A stretch of DNA of 64,000 nt. It comes from Aricia agestis. Lineage: Eukaryota > Arthropoda > Insecta > Lepidoptera > Lycaenidae. Shown piece by piece: positions 10,830 through 22,542 of the stretch. Location of the stretch: NCBI RefSeq assembly GCF_905147365.1, contig NC_056409.1, positions 8,003,001 through 8,067,000 of the forward strand, given 5' to 3'. Each line of letters opens with the position of its first letter. The first letter of the stretch is position 1. The notes under the pieces were generated by a model. It worked only from the letters and a program-made list of their open reading frames with translations, searched no databases and was not told the origin of the DNA. The position numbers and the translations under genes were made by a program.

Positions 10830-13529
10830 TTCAAAGATAAAGACATGATGAATACTGACAATGAACTTTAATTTCTTCGCTTTAGTCATGTTGAGAAAAA
10901 AAATATCGCTGCAGCCAAATTATCAAGGCGTCACCTTAATATCTTTATGGCGCATTTTCACTGGTCGATAGGGCCTGCATGTGGGGTGCGGGAGATTTCT
11001 GAAACGCATGCCACGACCAATATAATGCGCCATTAGTTGTCATAGACTCCCCGTATTGCTGTATACCGTACGAGTTAACGACTTATGAAAATGCGCCCTT
11101 ACTCTGTAAAAACTAGTTACAATGTAGTTTGAATTCATTTGTAAACTTCCGTCTATCTAGCCTGGTGCAACGATAGTAAGGTCACTGTAGGAATTTATTC
11201 TAGCCGGTACTCGGTAGTACACGGGACATGAATTAGGTATATCGTTTACACCAGCTTACATCATACGCGGAACTAGTTCTCGGGCCTAGAAATGATGTTG
11301 GAACTTGTAATTGTAAAGGTTTGCCCATATTTCTCTACGAGGAAACATAGCTTAATACATTTTACACTTATTGTAAAATCGGCGTCAGCCTACGTTCCAT
11401 TATCCGAGTCCATTCCCATAAATAAACCCATAAAAATGTCATTTCAGTCTTATTTCGTTTCGGTGTCTTCAACTCTCGGCGTCGTAAAGTTTATGCGAAA
11501 CAGCTACGGAGTACGGAGCGATGACTGAACAGAACTCGATCTGAAATTGTATCAGTGTGATTCACGGGAATTCGCTGGTGTATCGTCAGTACGAAGGCCG
11601 CGCCGGTTCCACAAGGGCCAAGGCCTCCTTGCGGCATTCCTGCGAATTACTCCCGAATTCTCGTGGCTCGTGGTTTGTGGGAATTGTTATTTATTCATCA
11701 TACGCGCAACACTATAGGAGTAAGATTTAAGTATTCATACATCGTATTTCTATTTAAATCAACAGGTTTTTAATATTGCAATCGACTTAATAGGTTTTTG
11801 ATTGCCCGAGGCTTCTGTTTTACCTTGAAATCGTGCATTAAACAGTTACGTTAATAATCTTTTAATTAATTGATTTATCCCCAGTTTCGTTTGCTGGAGG
11901 CAGCTCAAATGGAACAATAAAAAACATGTCAAGTTCTCAACTTAAGCCTCCGCAAACAAACGTATTTCATACGAGATTGTGTGGTCTCTGTGTGAGGCGG
12001 TGATAATACACAGCGGATACAGGATTACGACGTAGCTCATGCTAGCACCACAGGATAAATATTATACAGTAGACCGTTTTCAAACTACATCGTGCGAATT
12101 AGGCATAATTATGCAGACATTAACATTAACATTCAGATAACTGTAAAGAACAAAACATAGGAGTATCACGTCACGCGCATAACTTGTCCCTGTACTGCAC
12201 AAGTTTAATTTTAATAGGTCTGTTGAGTTACTCTACTGTATGTTTGTTTGCTAGCAGTTTTGTATGTTTAGGTCCTCGTACGTGTTAATCTTCGGTCGCG
12301 TGTACCAGAAACACCAGCGATCTTTGTAATGAATTAGCTTCAAGCTCTACCCCCTAGTAACGCTAAGCCTCGCTAAGACCGTATCAAATAGATTTAGTCT
12401 AAGAGCCAGCAGTCGACGGAAGCGCTCTACATTTACTTCTTTTGTGCATCATCTATTCTGCATTAAATGCAGGATATATATTTATTTCTTCATAATATGT
12501 ATTTTTACTCGTTATCATTCAATGAGCTTAAGTTGGTTACTTAGTTTCTTTATTTAACTATTTTACTTCGATTTCATTTAACTAATGAAATTCGTGTATC
12601 GTTAACGTTTCGTGCTGATAATGATGTTGCTAAATTTCAATATACAAGATGTTTGTATCGCTGTACAGTTCTATAGGTTAATCACTCAATGTTTGCCTTT
12701 GTTTGTTTGCAGGTAAACGTTGTTTGAAGCTGAATAAACTTTTCGTTGATTATAAGGTAACATGGCTTATTGACTACGAATGCCATTATTTTAATGCTTC
12801 TTTTTACTCAAAGGGAGGTTGGAGAAATGTTCTTTTTTTGTTCTTGTACATTATTTATGCTGTGAATGTTGTATGTGTATGCGAATGATTTAATTTTGTA
12901 CGCTTAGACATTTGTCAAAATTCTGTATTTTTAAATAATGTATTAATAATATACTGTGTATTGTATTATAAATGATTAAAATGTGATATTTTACTTTATA
13001 TAATTTTGAGGACTGAGGGTTTTTTTTTAATAAATGGCTTGGAACAATCTGCCCACTAATATTAGTTTAGTTAAACTGCTGGCTCACTATAGTATATCTA
13101 TACTCATATAAGCTGTTTCCTGTTGTATAATATAACAAACGAATCATTCAAATATTAACTAACTAAAAAAGGATACGAGTTTGAGCAGTTGTAATTTGTT
13201 TTAGTTATAATTTATAAATTATAATCATCAGCTTGTCCAAAATCATTACTAATAAACAATGTCATTAATATGTTTCTAATGGCGCTTTAAACACACAATC
13301 CTCTCATTTTAAATTCGGTTACAAGCTAATTATTAATTAATTACCATGTTTTGTTTAAAGCCAGCCGTTAAAATTTAATTAAGGCTTAATATGATACGGC
13401 GCATGATATTATAGAAAATTGATTATGACGTTAATACCGCACTCCAAATTATTATTTGCGAGTCTTTTATTAGGGGGAGTACCAACTGGGTAGTTACTGG
13501 TAACGGCAAAGTCATAGGATATTATATTA
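10830..13529. other. Unassigned sequence with one juxtaposed splice-site motif
   Basis: No repeat family or gene recognised. The sequence tttgtttgtttgcag|gtaaac at 12698-12718 joins an acceptor directly to a donor. Downstream, one frame stays open for 58 codons to 12888 with AATAAA motifs at about 12731 and 13030, but the product has no recognisable features. The frames at 11292-11528 and 12703-12888 are not called as genes. Confidence 0.4.
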
Positions 13530-14830
13530 CTGCAACGTTTTCACACTAGAGGCAGCACATAATATCTGATCTCTGATCCATACTTGTTCGTGTCACACGT
13601 GTAACATATTCACCATTAATTTCACCTTCATTTTAGCAGTGACGGATTAGCCCTTAAACAAATAAAGCAATTGCCTAGGGCATCACGTCTGAGGGGGCAC
13701 CAGAAGAGTAAAGGTTCAAAGACCGGTTCTAGTTGAGATACGGATAGGGAGGCCCACAGGCGTGGATTGCTTAGGGCATCAAGTAGTCTTAATCCGTCAC
13801 TGCATTTTAGTGTACTTATCGAGTATTCCCACAACACATGGCACCAGATTCTCGGCCGTCTATAAACTTCCTCGTCCACTAGATCGCTTTATCGGGTCAT
13901 CACGCTTATAACCACTTTTTATGAAGGCCCGGTCGATACCCATTACCCAGTCAGACGTGTGTACGGCAGTACTGGAGGAAATCAAACATTCTGTTACACG
14001 TTCAAATAAGGCTTTTAGTGCCTGCCGCGCCACCCACACGTCATTTTTTCTTACCCCGACTTGATTTGACACCCTCTTGTACATACACGCAAAAGGAGAC
14101 CGTATGGCTGCGGATAAAGATTCACTTTGGAGTAACAGACAACTATCTGTATGACGAGTGTGAACTAGATCAAACCCTTTTCGAGGAATCACCGAAACTC
14201 AAATTAGAAATCAATAAACACCAGTGAATAAAACATTTTTTTATTTTATTTGGTGAATAGCGTATTGTTTATCCAGGTTTAGTTGTTGTTCAAACAAGTG
14301 CTTGAAATGGAATCGTATTAATACACAAAATAGCAGTGGGAAATCAAATGATTTTTTTAACAAAATTCATCAGTCATCAACTCATCACTCATCACCGAAC
14401 ACATATCGCAAAAGTACCAAAAATATTGCAAACCGCAATCTTTTGGGTCCAAGCGAACACAGTCTTCGCCGCGTCATTAACTTTTTAAAATCTTTTCCTT
14501 AGGAGTTCGTGCGTGATGTGCATATTACGCACTATGATCCCCTTATAAAATGCAGCGTCGCCTCTTGTTCAATCCAATCTTTTCCAATCAAACTGGATAT
14601 TCTTATAAGATGTCGTCAGTTTGGCAAATAGTAGAAACCGGTGTACATCTACACTCAATAGGGATATTACGCAAGGTTGGAGCAGAAATAATCCGACCAA
14701 AATCCGACATGCTGCTTACGTCATATCAGAATATTGATAGAATGGTTGTCAAACGTAGAACAAAACTTTTGTAATTTGTGTACAGTCTGTGCTGGTGCTG
14801 CCTCTAGCGTGAAACCTGAAAACATTGCAG
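13530..14830. mobile_element. Element X, 1.3 kb TIR DNA transposon derivative
   Basis: The inverted ends read ctgcaacgttttcacactag (left) and, reversed, ctgcaatgttttcaggtttc... (right), with a shared ctagaggcagcac inside both. TA dinucleotides flank both sides, fitting a TA duplication. The right end recurs at 50826-50941, 52161-52327 (inverted) and 56575-56612 (decayed), so this is a family. Inner open frames (up to 110 codons at 13860-14192, minus) show no transposase motif I recognise, so the copy is non-autonomous or decayed. A hAT MITE lies inside it. Confidence 0.7.
13637..13802. mobile_element. hAT-type MITE nested in element X, 166 bp
   Basis: The ends are cagtgacggatta and its exact reverse complement taatccgtcactg. 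Perfect 8-bp target duplications, cattttag, lie at 13629-13636 and 13803-13810. An 8-bp duplication with CAG ends is the hAT signature. It inserted after element X was in place. The 83-codon open frame over it is a by-product. Confidence 0.93.
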
Positions 14831-15000
14831 TAATGGGGTACAGAATTCAGCGCTCAATAACGAAGCTTATATTTTATAAACTGTCACTAAGGGTGGGTTG
14901 CACCAAATAACTTTAACTATAACCGTAACTTTAACTATAACTACAATGCAAAATGTCAAATCTTTGGTTAAAGTTAAAAATGGACGCCATCAAGACGCCA

Positions 15001-15042
15001 TATTTAACCATAACCGTAGAGCTCTACGGTTATGGTTAAATA
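15001..15042. repeat. Perfect 42-bp palindrome
   Basis: Each half is 21 bases (left half tatttaaccataaccgtag plus ag), with no spacer, centred on gagctc between 15021 and 15022. It lies inside the MITE at 14891-15371 and uses the same subterminal motif, so it probably arose by juxtaposition of two inverted motif copies. Confidence 0.95.
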
Positions 15043-15048
15043 GAGGCA

Positions 15049-15166
15049 CGACAAGGCTTTAAATGCACGTGGCGAAACAAGGCACTAACGCTGTCATCAT
15101 ACAAAAACGCCATTTTTGACAGTTCTCCTTTACCAGCAGCGCCCACGTTCTTATAAAGCCTTGTCG
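15049..15166. mobile_element. Small inverted-repeat insert inside the 14891 MITE
   Basis: The ends cgacaaggcttt and aaagccttgtcg are exact reverse complements, with partial pairing further in (gcacgtggcg / gcgcccacgt). It is probably a separate short MITE. No clear target duplication is visible. Confidence 0.6.
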
Positions 15167-15374
15167 GACCAGCAACGTCTTTTGTCAAATTCTGTGGTCA
15201 AAGTTAAGGTTAAAACTTAATTCATGAAGCCCTAAGCGGCCGCATCCGGCCGCGATAACAATAGATAAGCTATTGTGTCTCGTTATTCCACGATCGATGA
15301 GATTAAATTAGCCCTAACTATAACCATAACTTTGACTATAACTTTAACCACGCCTCTGGTGCAACCCAACGTAA

Positions 15375-16035
15375 TTGTGTCATATTTCGCTCGTGAAAAA
15401 ATTCTAAAATTTATTTGACGTCAATTCCCGATGGCCGCAATACAGTCAGGATGACACGCCTTTGTCATGACATAGACTCGACCCGGGATGACGGGTGCTT
15501 TTTATCATAAGCCCTTCGGTTACCTTTCGACTATTAATCAAGGGACATGAATATTTTATAGACTACATTTTAAACTCGCCCATGAATGGGATGGGTGAAA
15601 TCGACAGATACGAGTACAAACGATACTGAGAATTTTAGAGAATTCGTCTGTATTTTTTTTAAATTGATGAAATAATGGTAAGTACCTACGTTTTTGTGAA
15701 AATATTCGATTTTCCAAATATGTATTATAAAAAGGCACCGTTCGGAAACCGCAAAATTTCGTTGAAACCATTATGCGAATAATCATATCCGCTTATTCAC
15801 TCGTCCGGTCCTCATGCAAATAAGGTTTTTTGGTGCTTTGTACTCGGCATTGTCAATGAAACACGTCCGAACATGTTTTAAATCCCGTACATGCGTAGGT
15901 TTAATTGTCATGGGCTATAAATTATAATATAGGTGGTCCTTTCCGGTATAAATAAGAGGGGAATTATCGCCAAATTATGCACGCCAACAAACGAATTGAT
16001 GAAGACGTAACAAACAAAACAGTCTAAAGTCAATT
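15375..16035. other. Unassigned sequence
   Basis: Nothing recognised. A 76-codon minus-strand frame (15556-15786) has no supporting features. Confidence 0.5.
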
Positions 16036-16043
16036 CTCGAGTA

Positions 16044-16218
16044 CAGGGCCCCCGTAAGGGCTACTGGCGCCTGTGTGCAAAAAAAAGATTTTGGCGCCCC
16101 TTCCGGCAAATTTTTTGAGTCCTTGTTTTTTGCGTTCCTAAAGATGGCGATTTGGCGCCCCTAGAGGATGGCGCCCGTGTGCATTGCACACATTGCACAT
16201 ATGGTAGCGGGGGCCCTG
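16044..16218. mobile_element. hAT-type MITE, 175 bp
   Basis: The ends cagggcccccg and cgggggccctg are exact reverse complements over 11 bp. Perfect 8-bp target duplications ctcgagta lie at 16036-16043 and 16219-16226. The interior is GC-rich with repeated tggcgcc motifs, unlike its AT-rich surroundings. Confidence 0.95.
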
Positions 16219-16344
16219 CTCGAGTACTTACTACTATCTTAGTTCTGTCTACTCTGCTAGTAGTATTTTAAGAATAAATTTCGAAAACGAAAAGAAAAAA
16301 GAATCACACGAAAATACTATGGAGCTTGTTGCGCAAAACATTCG

Positions 16345-16470
16345 AGGGCATTTTCCTCGTCGGTGTGGGTACCGACTTGGGGACCCACCAAGGTCATGGG
16401 TTCAATCGCACTAAAACAAAACTTAGTTACCACTTGACCATGAGAATATGTAAATATGCACTTGATAGTA
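16345..16470 (+). mobile_element. Decayed SINE B copy
   Basis: A box-B-like ggttcaatcgc is followed by ttgaccatgagaatatgtaa, which resembles the body of SINE B at 18671 (tgaccatgaggatgtgtatt). The tRNA-like head has decayed and the tail is not recognisable. Confidence 0.45.
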
Positions 16471-16694
16471 TCTGTACTTATTATTGACGAGGTTTTATTA
16501 CAATTTTAAACTTTTTGATACTTTAAAATATCGGATGCTAGTACTTTTCAACACAAATGTATTTTTAGGCATAGAATTATTATTAGGTTTTAAAAATTCT
16601 GCAAAGTGTGAATATCATAATATTCTTTTTAATATTTTACTTCGTGATCCTAAATTACAACGACTCTATTCTCTATCAATTCGAATGCGTTAAT

Positions 16695-16740
16695 CTTAGA
16701 TAAATGATGGGTTTCGCGCGAGACCTATCATTTATCTAAG
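16695..16740. mobile_element. 46-bp micro-MITE with exact 8-bp target duplication
   Basis: The terminal arms cttagataaatgat and atcatttatctaag are perfect over 14 bp. The 18-base centre (gggtttcgcgcgagacct) also pairs with itself at most positions, so the whole insert is one hairpin. It is flanked directly by gcgttaat at 16687-16694 and 16741-16748. Eight-base duplications are made by hAT and P-type transposases; the ends lack the usual hAT CAG, so the superfamily is uncertain. Confidence 0.85.
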
Positions 16741-16748
16741 GCGTTAAT

Positions 16749-18670
16749 TGATTTTTAACTATCGAATTTGAGAATTAGATCAAAACACCTTCATCTCGTC
16801 ACTATTGTACATTTCTGCATCACGATCACTGAATTGTGTATTATTTTCGAATATCCCAAATAGTATATTTTGGAGTTTTGGTAAATAGTGCTGGCGTTCG
16901 GGTGTGTTTAGTTGTTACGTTCGTCTTCCGTTTACTTGATCCGATTATGTCCGAGTAACGAATGTATATTAATATATGTATGTGTGCGTCTTAAGTCTTA
17001 ACCATGTTTACATAAATGCTTTTAGTTATTGGCCGGATTATGTTAATCCTGTTCAATCCTATTAGTTTAATGCAATAATTATAACGAATATAATGTGATT
17101 TGTCATGGAGGTTACTGCCGAAAACTTGTTGTATTACTTTTAAAAACTAGTTAGGTGTCATAAAAGTATGCATGAGTGTAGACTGTAAACTCTCTGACTT
17201 GTAGAGTGCAAGCCGAAGCCTCGTCTGGAATATTTTCCTGTTTGGAGGAAACTTGATTTAGAATCATCAATTTTGCGAGTCTGAAGTATTTTAATGACCA
17301 TATAAAACTGGCTCGGGCTCGCAGGAGAAACCGGGCGCGAGGCGATGATCTATGACGTCACACGCAGCCTGCGCCCGCGCAGGTACCTACGAGCTATTCT
17401 TGTTCATGGTCAGTGACCACGAGACCTTTTCTTGGGGTGACTGTACTACCAGCACATAAAGAGCCGCACAAAAGAATGTAATAAGTTAACATAACAGCTC
17501 ATTTAAAACTGGTCCATCCGACCAGCGCGGCTTGAACCGAGTCATTTTCTCGTTTTCAAAGAGCGAATAAAGGATGCCCTTCTTTGAACGGGTCTCGCGC
17601 GCTGGTCTCTCGTCGCATTTCTTTTTCATCCCATATGTTTTCTGATTATTTTTGTGTCCTTGCGAGCTTGTGGGCCGGGTATTTATAGTGGCTCGGGGGA
17701 TGCTACGATTTATCGTAATAGCAGATAATATCGTCGATAAATACAACGCTCGATTATGGTAGTACGAACACATTCTGGTGTGCGGCAAATTAAATAAGAC
17801 GCACATCAACTTCAAACACACCGTAATTTGCAATAGGTAAATATATAGAGTAGCAATTAATTGTACTTTTTGTTTAATATAACTATGTTCGTATTTTATT
17901 ATGAATCGTGTAGGCACTAGGGAGAACTACTTAAGCCTGAAATGGAATTACTGAGTCGTGAGTCGCAATGACAGACCTTAATCGAATAAAATAACATGGT
18001 TAAATGTATTATAATTTATAGTGTATTAATTTATATTCTGTTAATCCCATAATCTTGTAAATGCATGTATTAATCTCAGACATGAATAAATTAATGTGAA
18101 TTATAAATCACACAACAAAATTTGAGCTCATCTTGTCCATTTCGACAGACATACGAGTGTTAATAATCGAATCGTAGTGAATGAAAACTTTGTAATGTGA
18201 TAAAAGAAAAGAAAAAGAAAAAATGTGGTGCAGACAAAAAACGAGCCAGTCAAGGTAACACGAGCTATTCGAGCGAGAAGGCCACGGAAAAGGGCGGAAA
18301 CTAAAAAAATATCTTCACGGGGACCCGGAGGCCTATTAAGTTGTATATCTTAACGGCCGTACAGATGTTCCCAAGTCCCAACATTCGCTATCAACGTAAC
18401 GTCATGGTTTTTTTACTGATTAGTAGATAAAGAACGAACATAACCTGGGCAGACGACTGGCAGTGTTACGCAGAAATTTCGAACGATACTTTTTGTTCAG
18501 TTTTAAATTCTAATTGAGCCAAATGGCTAGCCAACCCTCCAAAAGGGTACGTTTGGATGTCAACAGGCATGTTTGTATTCCATTACGTTGGGAAGTCTTC
18601 TTAATGGCGTTTTTGTTGCACGCCATAAGTTTACAAAAGTCAATATCAATGACTAATGAATAATATTTGA
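16749..18670. other. Unassigned sequence; GC-rich patch with CRE palindrome
   Basis: No repeat family recognised. A GC-rich block at about 17305-17395 contains tgacgtca at 17353-17360 and may be regulatory. The longest open frame of the window (17486-17917, minus, 143 codons) lies here. Its product has a hydrophobic stretch (LIATLYIYLLQITVCLKL) and a basic middle but no domain I recognise, so I do not call it a gene. Confidence 0.4.
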
Positions 18671-18961
18671 CGACCTCTGTGGCTCAGTTGGTGGGCTGTT
18701 GGTAGCTCAAGCCGGGGGTAGCTCAAGCCGCCGACGGAACAAAAAATTTTCAAAGTTCCTGGGTCATCATGACCATGAGGATGTGTATTAAATGTGTATC
18801 ATATTATAATAAAAAAATCTTAAATATATGTATAGTATAAAAGTAGGTATTAATTAATATATTTCCGTTGTCTGGTACCCGTAACACAAGTCCTTCAGGT
18901 GCTTACCACGGGGCCAGACTGACGTTGTGTGAAGCGTCCATAGACATTATTATTATTATTT
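18671..18961 (+). mobile_element. SINE B, tRNA-derived, near full length
   Basis: The head cgacctctgtggctcagttg contains a tRNA box A (tggctcagttgg). Box B is disrupted here by a short repeated cggggg/tagctcaagccg segment. The body includes gtaacacaagtccttcaggt and ggggccagactgacgttg, and the element ends in a (att)n tail. Partial copies lie at 16345-16470 and 24571-24725. No clear target duplication was found. Confidence 0.8.
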
Positions 18962-19071
18962 TAGTAACTAAATGAGCATATTCTCAACTTCGCAACTGAG
19001 TGATGGGACCACAGTTACTGTTCGTTCGCTGAAAATATAGTTCGAATTTTTATGAATATGGAGCATCGTCG

Positions 19072-19530
19072 TTTTTAGGGCTCCGTGCCCAAAGGGTAAA
19101 AACGGGACCCTATTACTGAGACTTCCGTCCGTCTGTCTGTCTCCAGGCTGTAACTCAAGAACGGTAATAGCTATAGAGTTGAAATTCTCACAGTTTATAT
19201 ATTTCTGTTGCCGCTATAACAACAAATACTAAAAATAAAATAAATTAAATATTTAAGGGGGGCTACCATACAATAAACGTGATTTTTTTTGCAATTTTTT
19301 GCTCTATATCAATGATGAAAACAAGTAGGCACCTGAAATGTTCACAAAATACCTAATTGTATTTACACTTTAATAATTAATAATTTATTAAAAAAAAAAA
19401 AATAATTATTAGTAAAAATTAAATAAAATTAATAATTAAGGGGGGCTCCCATCCAAAAAACACAATTTTTGCTCCATAACGGTACGGAACCCTTCGTACG
19501 CGAGTCCGACTCGCACTTGGCCGATTTTTT
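19072..19530 (+). repeat. R-repeat copy 2
   Basis: It begins tttttagggctccgtgccc and ends cgagtccgactcgcacttgg followed by ccgatttttt, the same ends as copy 1. The inside includes a gtctgtct tract and a diverged, partly duplicated AT-rich part (ggggggctaccata and ggggggctcccatc). Confidence 0.8.
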
Positions 19531-21902
19531 GGAGTCGATCGCGCTTACGCCTCCACTCATATCCTCTTACCACCACGAGGCCATGTCGTGGGCGGTATCA
19601 GGTATGGACACACACGCCTGCAGAGTCTAAACTGCTTGTACTCATTTTGGTTCAAAAATTATAATATTGATTTTGGTTCAAAGATTCACCAAGCATATTT
19701 TAAGTTTCTGAGATTTGACAGCAGTTTGTCTATACAACAGCATTGTTAATTGGTCAGTGACGTTAGCCAATCAAAAGATGAGGTTTAGTCAAATGTCAGA
19801 TACGGGATGTTAGTGAATCTCTTAGCTTAGTATATTCAAAATCATGGAAACTGCTTTCATTTCTTTTGAGAATACAGACAGAATCATCAGATCATACATG
19901 GCATCCATTAAGTTTAGAATTTTTATGTGTATAGAATTCATTTTCAAATTGAAAGGTGATTTTAAGTATCTTTGTTCAACGTTATGTAGTTACGTAGCGT
20001 ACATTTGTGCCAATGTTCCGATAAGCGAAACCAATTGTATGTTATCTGACATTTTCATGTAAAATCAATACTAATGTTCGAATAACAATACTATATAGAC
20101 AGGAAAGATAGGAGGCGGCTAATCAAAAGATTTATATGATAACAATACAAACATTCTTCAAAACTGGAGCATGTTATCTCTTTACATGTCAATCATATCT
20201 TACATACCTAAACACTTTCTATTATTGAAGTCACTTTAGACCTTTTATATTCCAGGGCTTCAAGAAATGATTTATGCAACGACTGAATTAATGCCATAGG
20301 ACTTATCAGGGCAACGTTACCTTAAAATATCGTAATTCAATAACATAAGCGCCTGTGTATTCTACATAACCACTGTATCATGCAGAACAAAAATACTGGT
20401 TGTGTGCCTCTACATTTTATAACCCTCCATTAGGTTCGTGTTATAAAATATTAAATTGTATGATATATCAGCAGGTAGCTCTAATAACACCTTCGTCGCA
20501 CGCACGCAGACAGCGGACAAAAAACGCCGTCCACTTCCAAGAAACGCATCCACAGTCACATGTGAGCCGAAATTCCTAAGGAAATCGAAATGCCTCTAAA
20601 TCATAGCCCGAACTGATTCCGATTCGATCCCAAGCGATACCTTACTCGATCACAATAAGGTCCTATTTGGGAGCGGCTCGCCCGAGATAGTCGTTCGACT
20701 GGTTTCGCCGGGGACCTGTTTCGTCCCGTTTGTCTTATTTTTGTTTTGCACGAGGCACTGACCACCACAACAAAGCCGCCACGGACGTTTTTTTACTACA
20801 GCATCCAGCCTATAAGTATCTACTATGTATATGGCATTAAAGTGTCCAGCCGTCTTGACTGCCTTTGGGGTTATGGGTATCTAGCCTTGAATAATTATGA
20901 ATAAGCTGTCAAAATCTTGGTTCTTTGTTGAAGGTTGTTTACAATCGAATAGGGGTGACTACTGATAAATCTTCATACAAATGATGCAGGCAAATCGAAT
21001 AATGCTTCATCTGTTGTAACAGTCGTTCTCTTAAGAAATAGAGTTGTAAACAAACTGAGGCTTGCGACGCAAAAATATATCTCATTAATATTTTTTACCG
21101 TTGCACTCTGTACACTGTACAGTAATAAACATAACTAGTTGGAGTTGGAGTATAAACACTGACTGCTTCACCGAAGAGCGGATTAAAATCTTAACCATGA
21201 GGTCAAGAACCAATTGGCTAGGAAATTTCGATGCTTCTGTACACGTACAACAGAATTGCTACCCTGTCTGATTAGATTTAAGATTCATTATTGATCAACG
21301 TAGGATAAGGGTGAAATTGATCACATTGTAACCTACCCTCTTCATATTAGAAGACAAGGTATGCAGTTATTTATTCATTAAGACTTACGATATTGTGTAA
21401 CTTACATATTATATGGACCTCGTTGTTAGATTTGATCATAACAAAACGTATATCAACTTAGGTTTGGTAATTGGTTTGGTTTGGTAAGCTTAAGTTTTAA
21501 CTTTACTTCTATTTACCTTCGTAAGGTGTAGCTTAAATATCTCTGAATAACTTACGAAACTGATAAAAAATTCAATTACATGAAAATTTTAGAACTTACC
21601 TGATGAAGCAAGACGATATTGGTTATTCTTACATTGCTTTTATAATGTACAGCCGCTTCTTTCCTGCATCGTTATTAAAGTAACCTAAATATTATCATTA
21701 AACGCGCAGAGATTTCGTTTTTTTTAGGGAACGGTTCATGTTTTATGAACCTGACTGGACTCATTGTCTTGTTTCCAATGTCTAAAAATAGTACTTTAAA
21801 TACACACTTCTGATTTCTGAAATGTCACGGTGTGTTAATATTATTTACGTTGAATCTGGTCACACCTTTTTGCAGCTCTTGTCTCTAAAGTCTATACTAC
21901 TA
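19531..21902. other. Unassigned sequence
   Basis: No gene or dispersed repeat seen. A GC-richer block at about 20480-20800 could be single-copy regulatory DNA. The 72-codon frame at 19844-20062 has no recognisable product. Confidence 0.45.
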
Positions 21903-21905
21903 TAA

Positions 21906-22060
21906 GCCCATGCGCGCACTAGCGGCCAGGCCGCTGCGGCCATCGAGATAGATACCTAAGTATGAAACCGCCATAGGCCGCGCGCACCTGGCCGCACGCT
22001 GTTAAGCGGCCACACCATACTTTCGATGGCCGCCGCGGCGCCGCTAGTGCGCGCCCGGGC
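21906..22060. mobile_element. GC-rich TAA-flanked MITE, 155 bp
   Basis: Inverted ends share gcgcgcactagcggc. The left end reads gcccatgcgcgcac; the right end reversed reads gcccgggcgcgcac. TAA lies directly on both sides (21903-21905 and 22061-22063). The element is strikingly GC-rich (repeated gcggccatcg motifs) in AT-rich DNA. PIF/Harbinger-like by target site only. Confidence 0.85.
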
Positions 22061-22063
22061 TAA

Positions 22064-22542
22064 AAGTTACTCAGAAAATATATCTAAAGTTAACTCGGAT
22101 GTAAAAACAATAACGACCGAATTCTGCGCGTGTGCTCAGCCATTTCAATTGAAGTAAAGTACTTTGTTTCGAAATTGCGAAATTGTTTTCGATTTTAGAT
22201 CGAATCAACATTAAGCCGGTACATAAACTCTTCGACTTTAGCCTTGTTTATGGCCTGCCTCAAGTCTAACTTCATTTCGTTGCTTACAAGTTACAACTTC
22301 GCGAACATAGGCTATTATAAAGTTTAAAACGCGGCCCCATCTTTTATTACATTTAACGGCTAAATGGGCTCAAAGCAGTTTTGTTTACTAATTTTATAGA
22401 GCAATTAGTCTTTCGGGCTATTTGACTGGATTTCAGGAGCATTAATTATTCACCCATAAAAGTATAGCAACACCTACTTAGATGCTAATGTTAAAAATTG
22501 ATTCTTTTATTCTAGCGATGCAACAAGCTTTATATTATGTTG
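22064..22542. other. Unassigned sequence
   Basis: Nothing recognised between the MITE and SINE C. Confidence 0.5.

Larger units (their letters stand above)
14891..15371. mobile_element. TAA-flanked MITE (PIF/Harbinger-like), 481 bp
   Basis: The ends gggtgggttgcacc and, reversed, cgttgggttgcacc match at 12 of 14 bases. TAA flanks both sides (14888-14890 and 15372-15374). Subterminal DNA is built from short taactataacc-type motifs in both orientations. It contains a 42-bp perfect palindrome and a further inverted repeat. There is no coding capacity. The superfamily call rests only on the three-base TAA duplication. Confidence 0.8.

Noticed and set aside
17486..17917. Longest open frame in the window, 143 codons, minus strand
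   Set aside because: No recognisable domain, no splice or promoter support, and part of it lies in composition typical of non-coding DNA. A frame this long is possible by chance in 64 kb.
19382..19440. Possible structured RNA or origin in the poly-A/T stretch
   Set aside because: It is low-complexity AT sequence inside an R-repeat.
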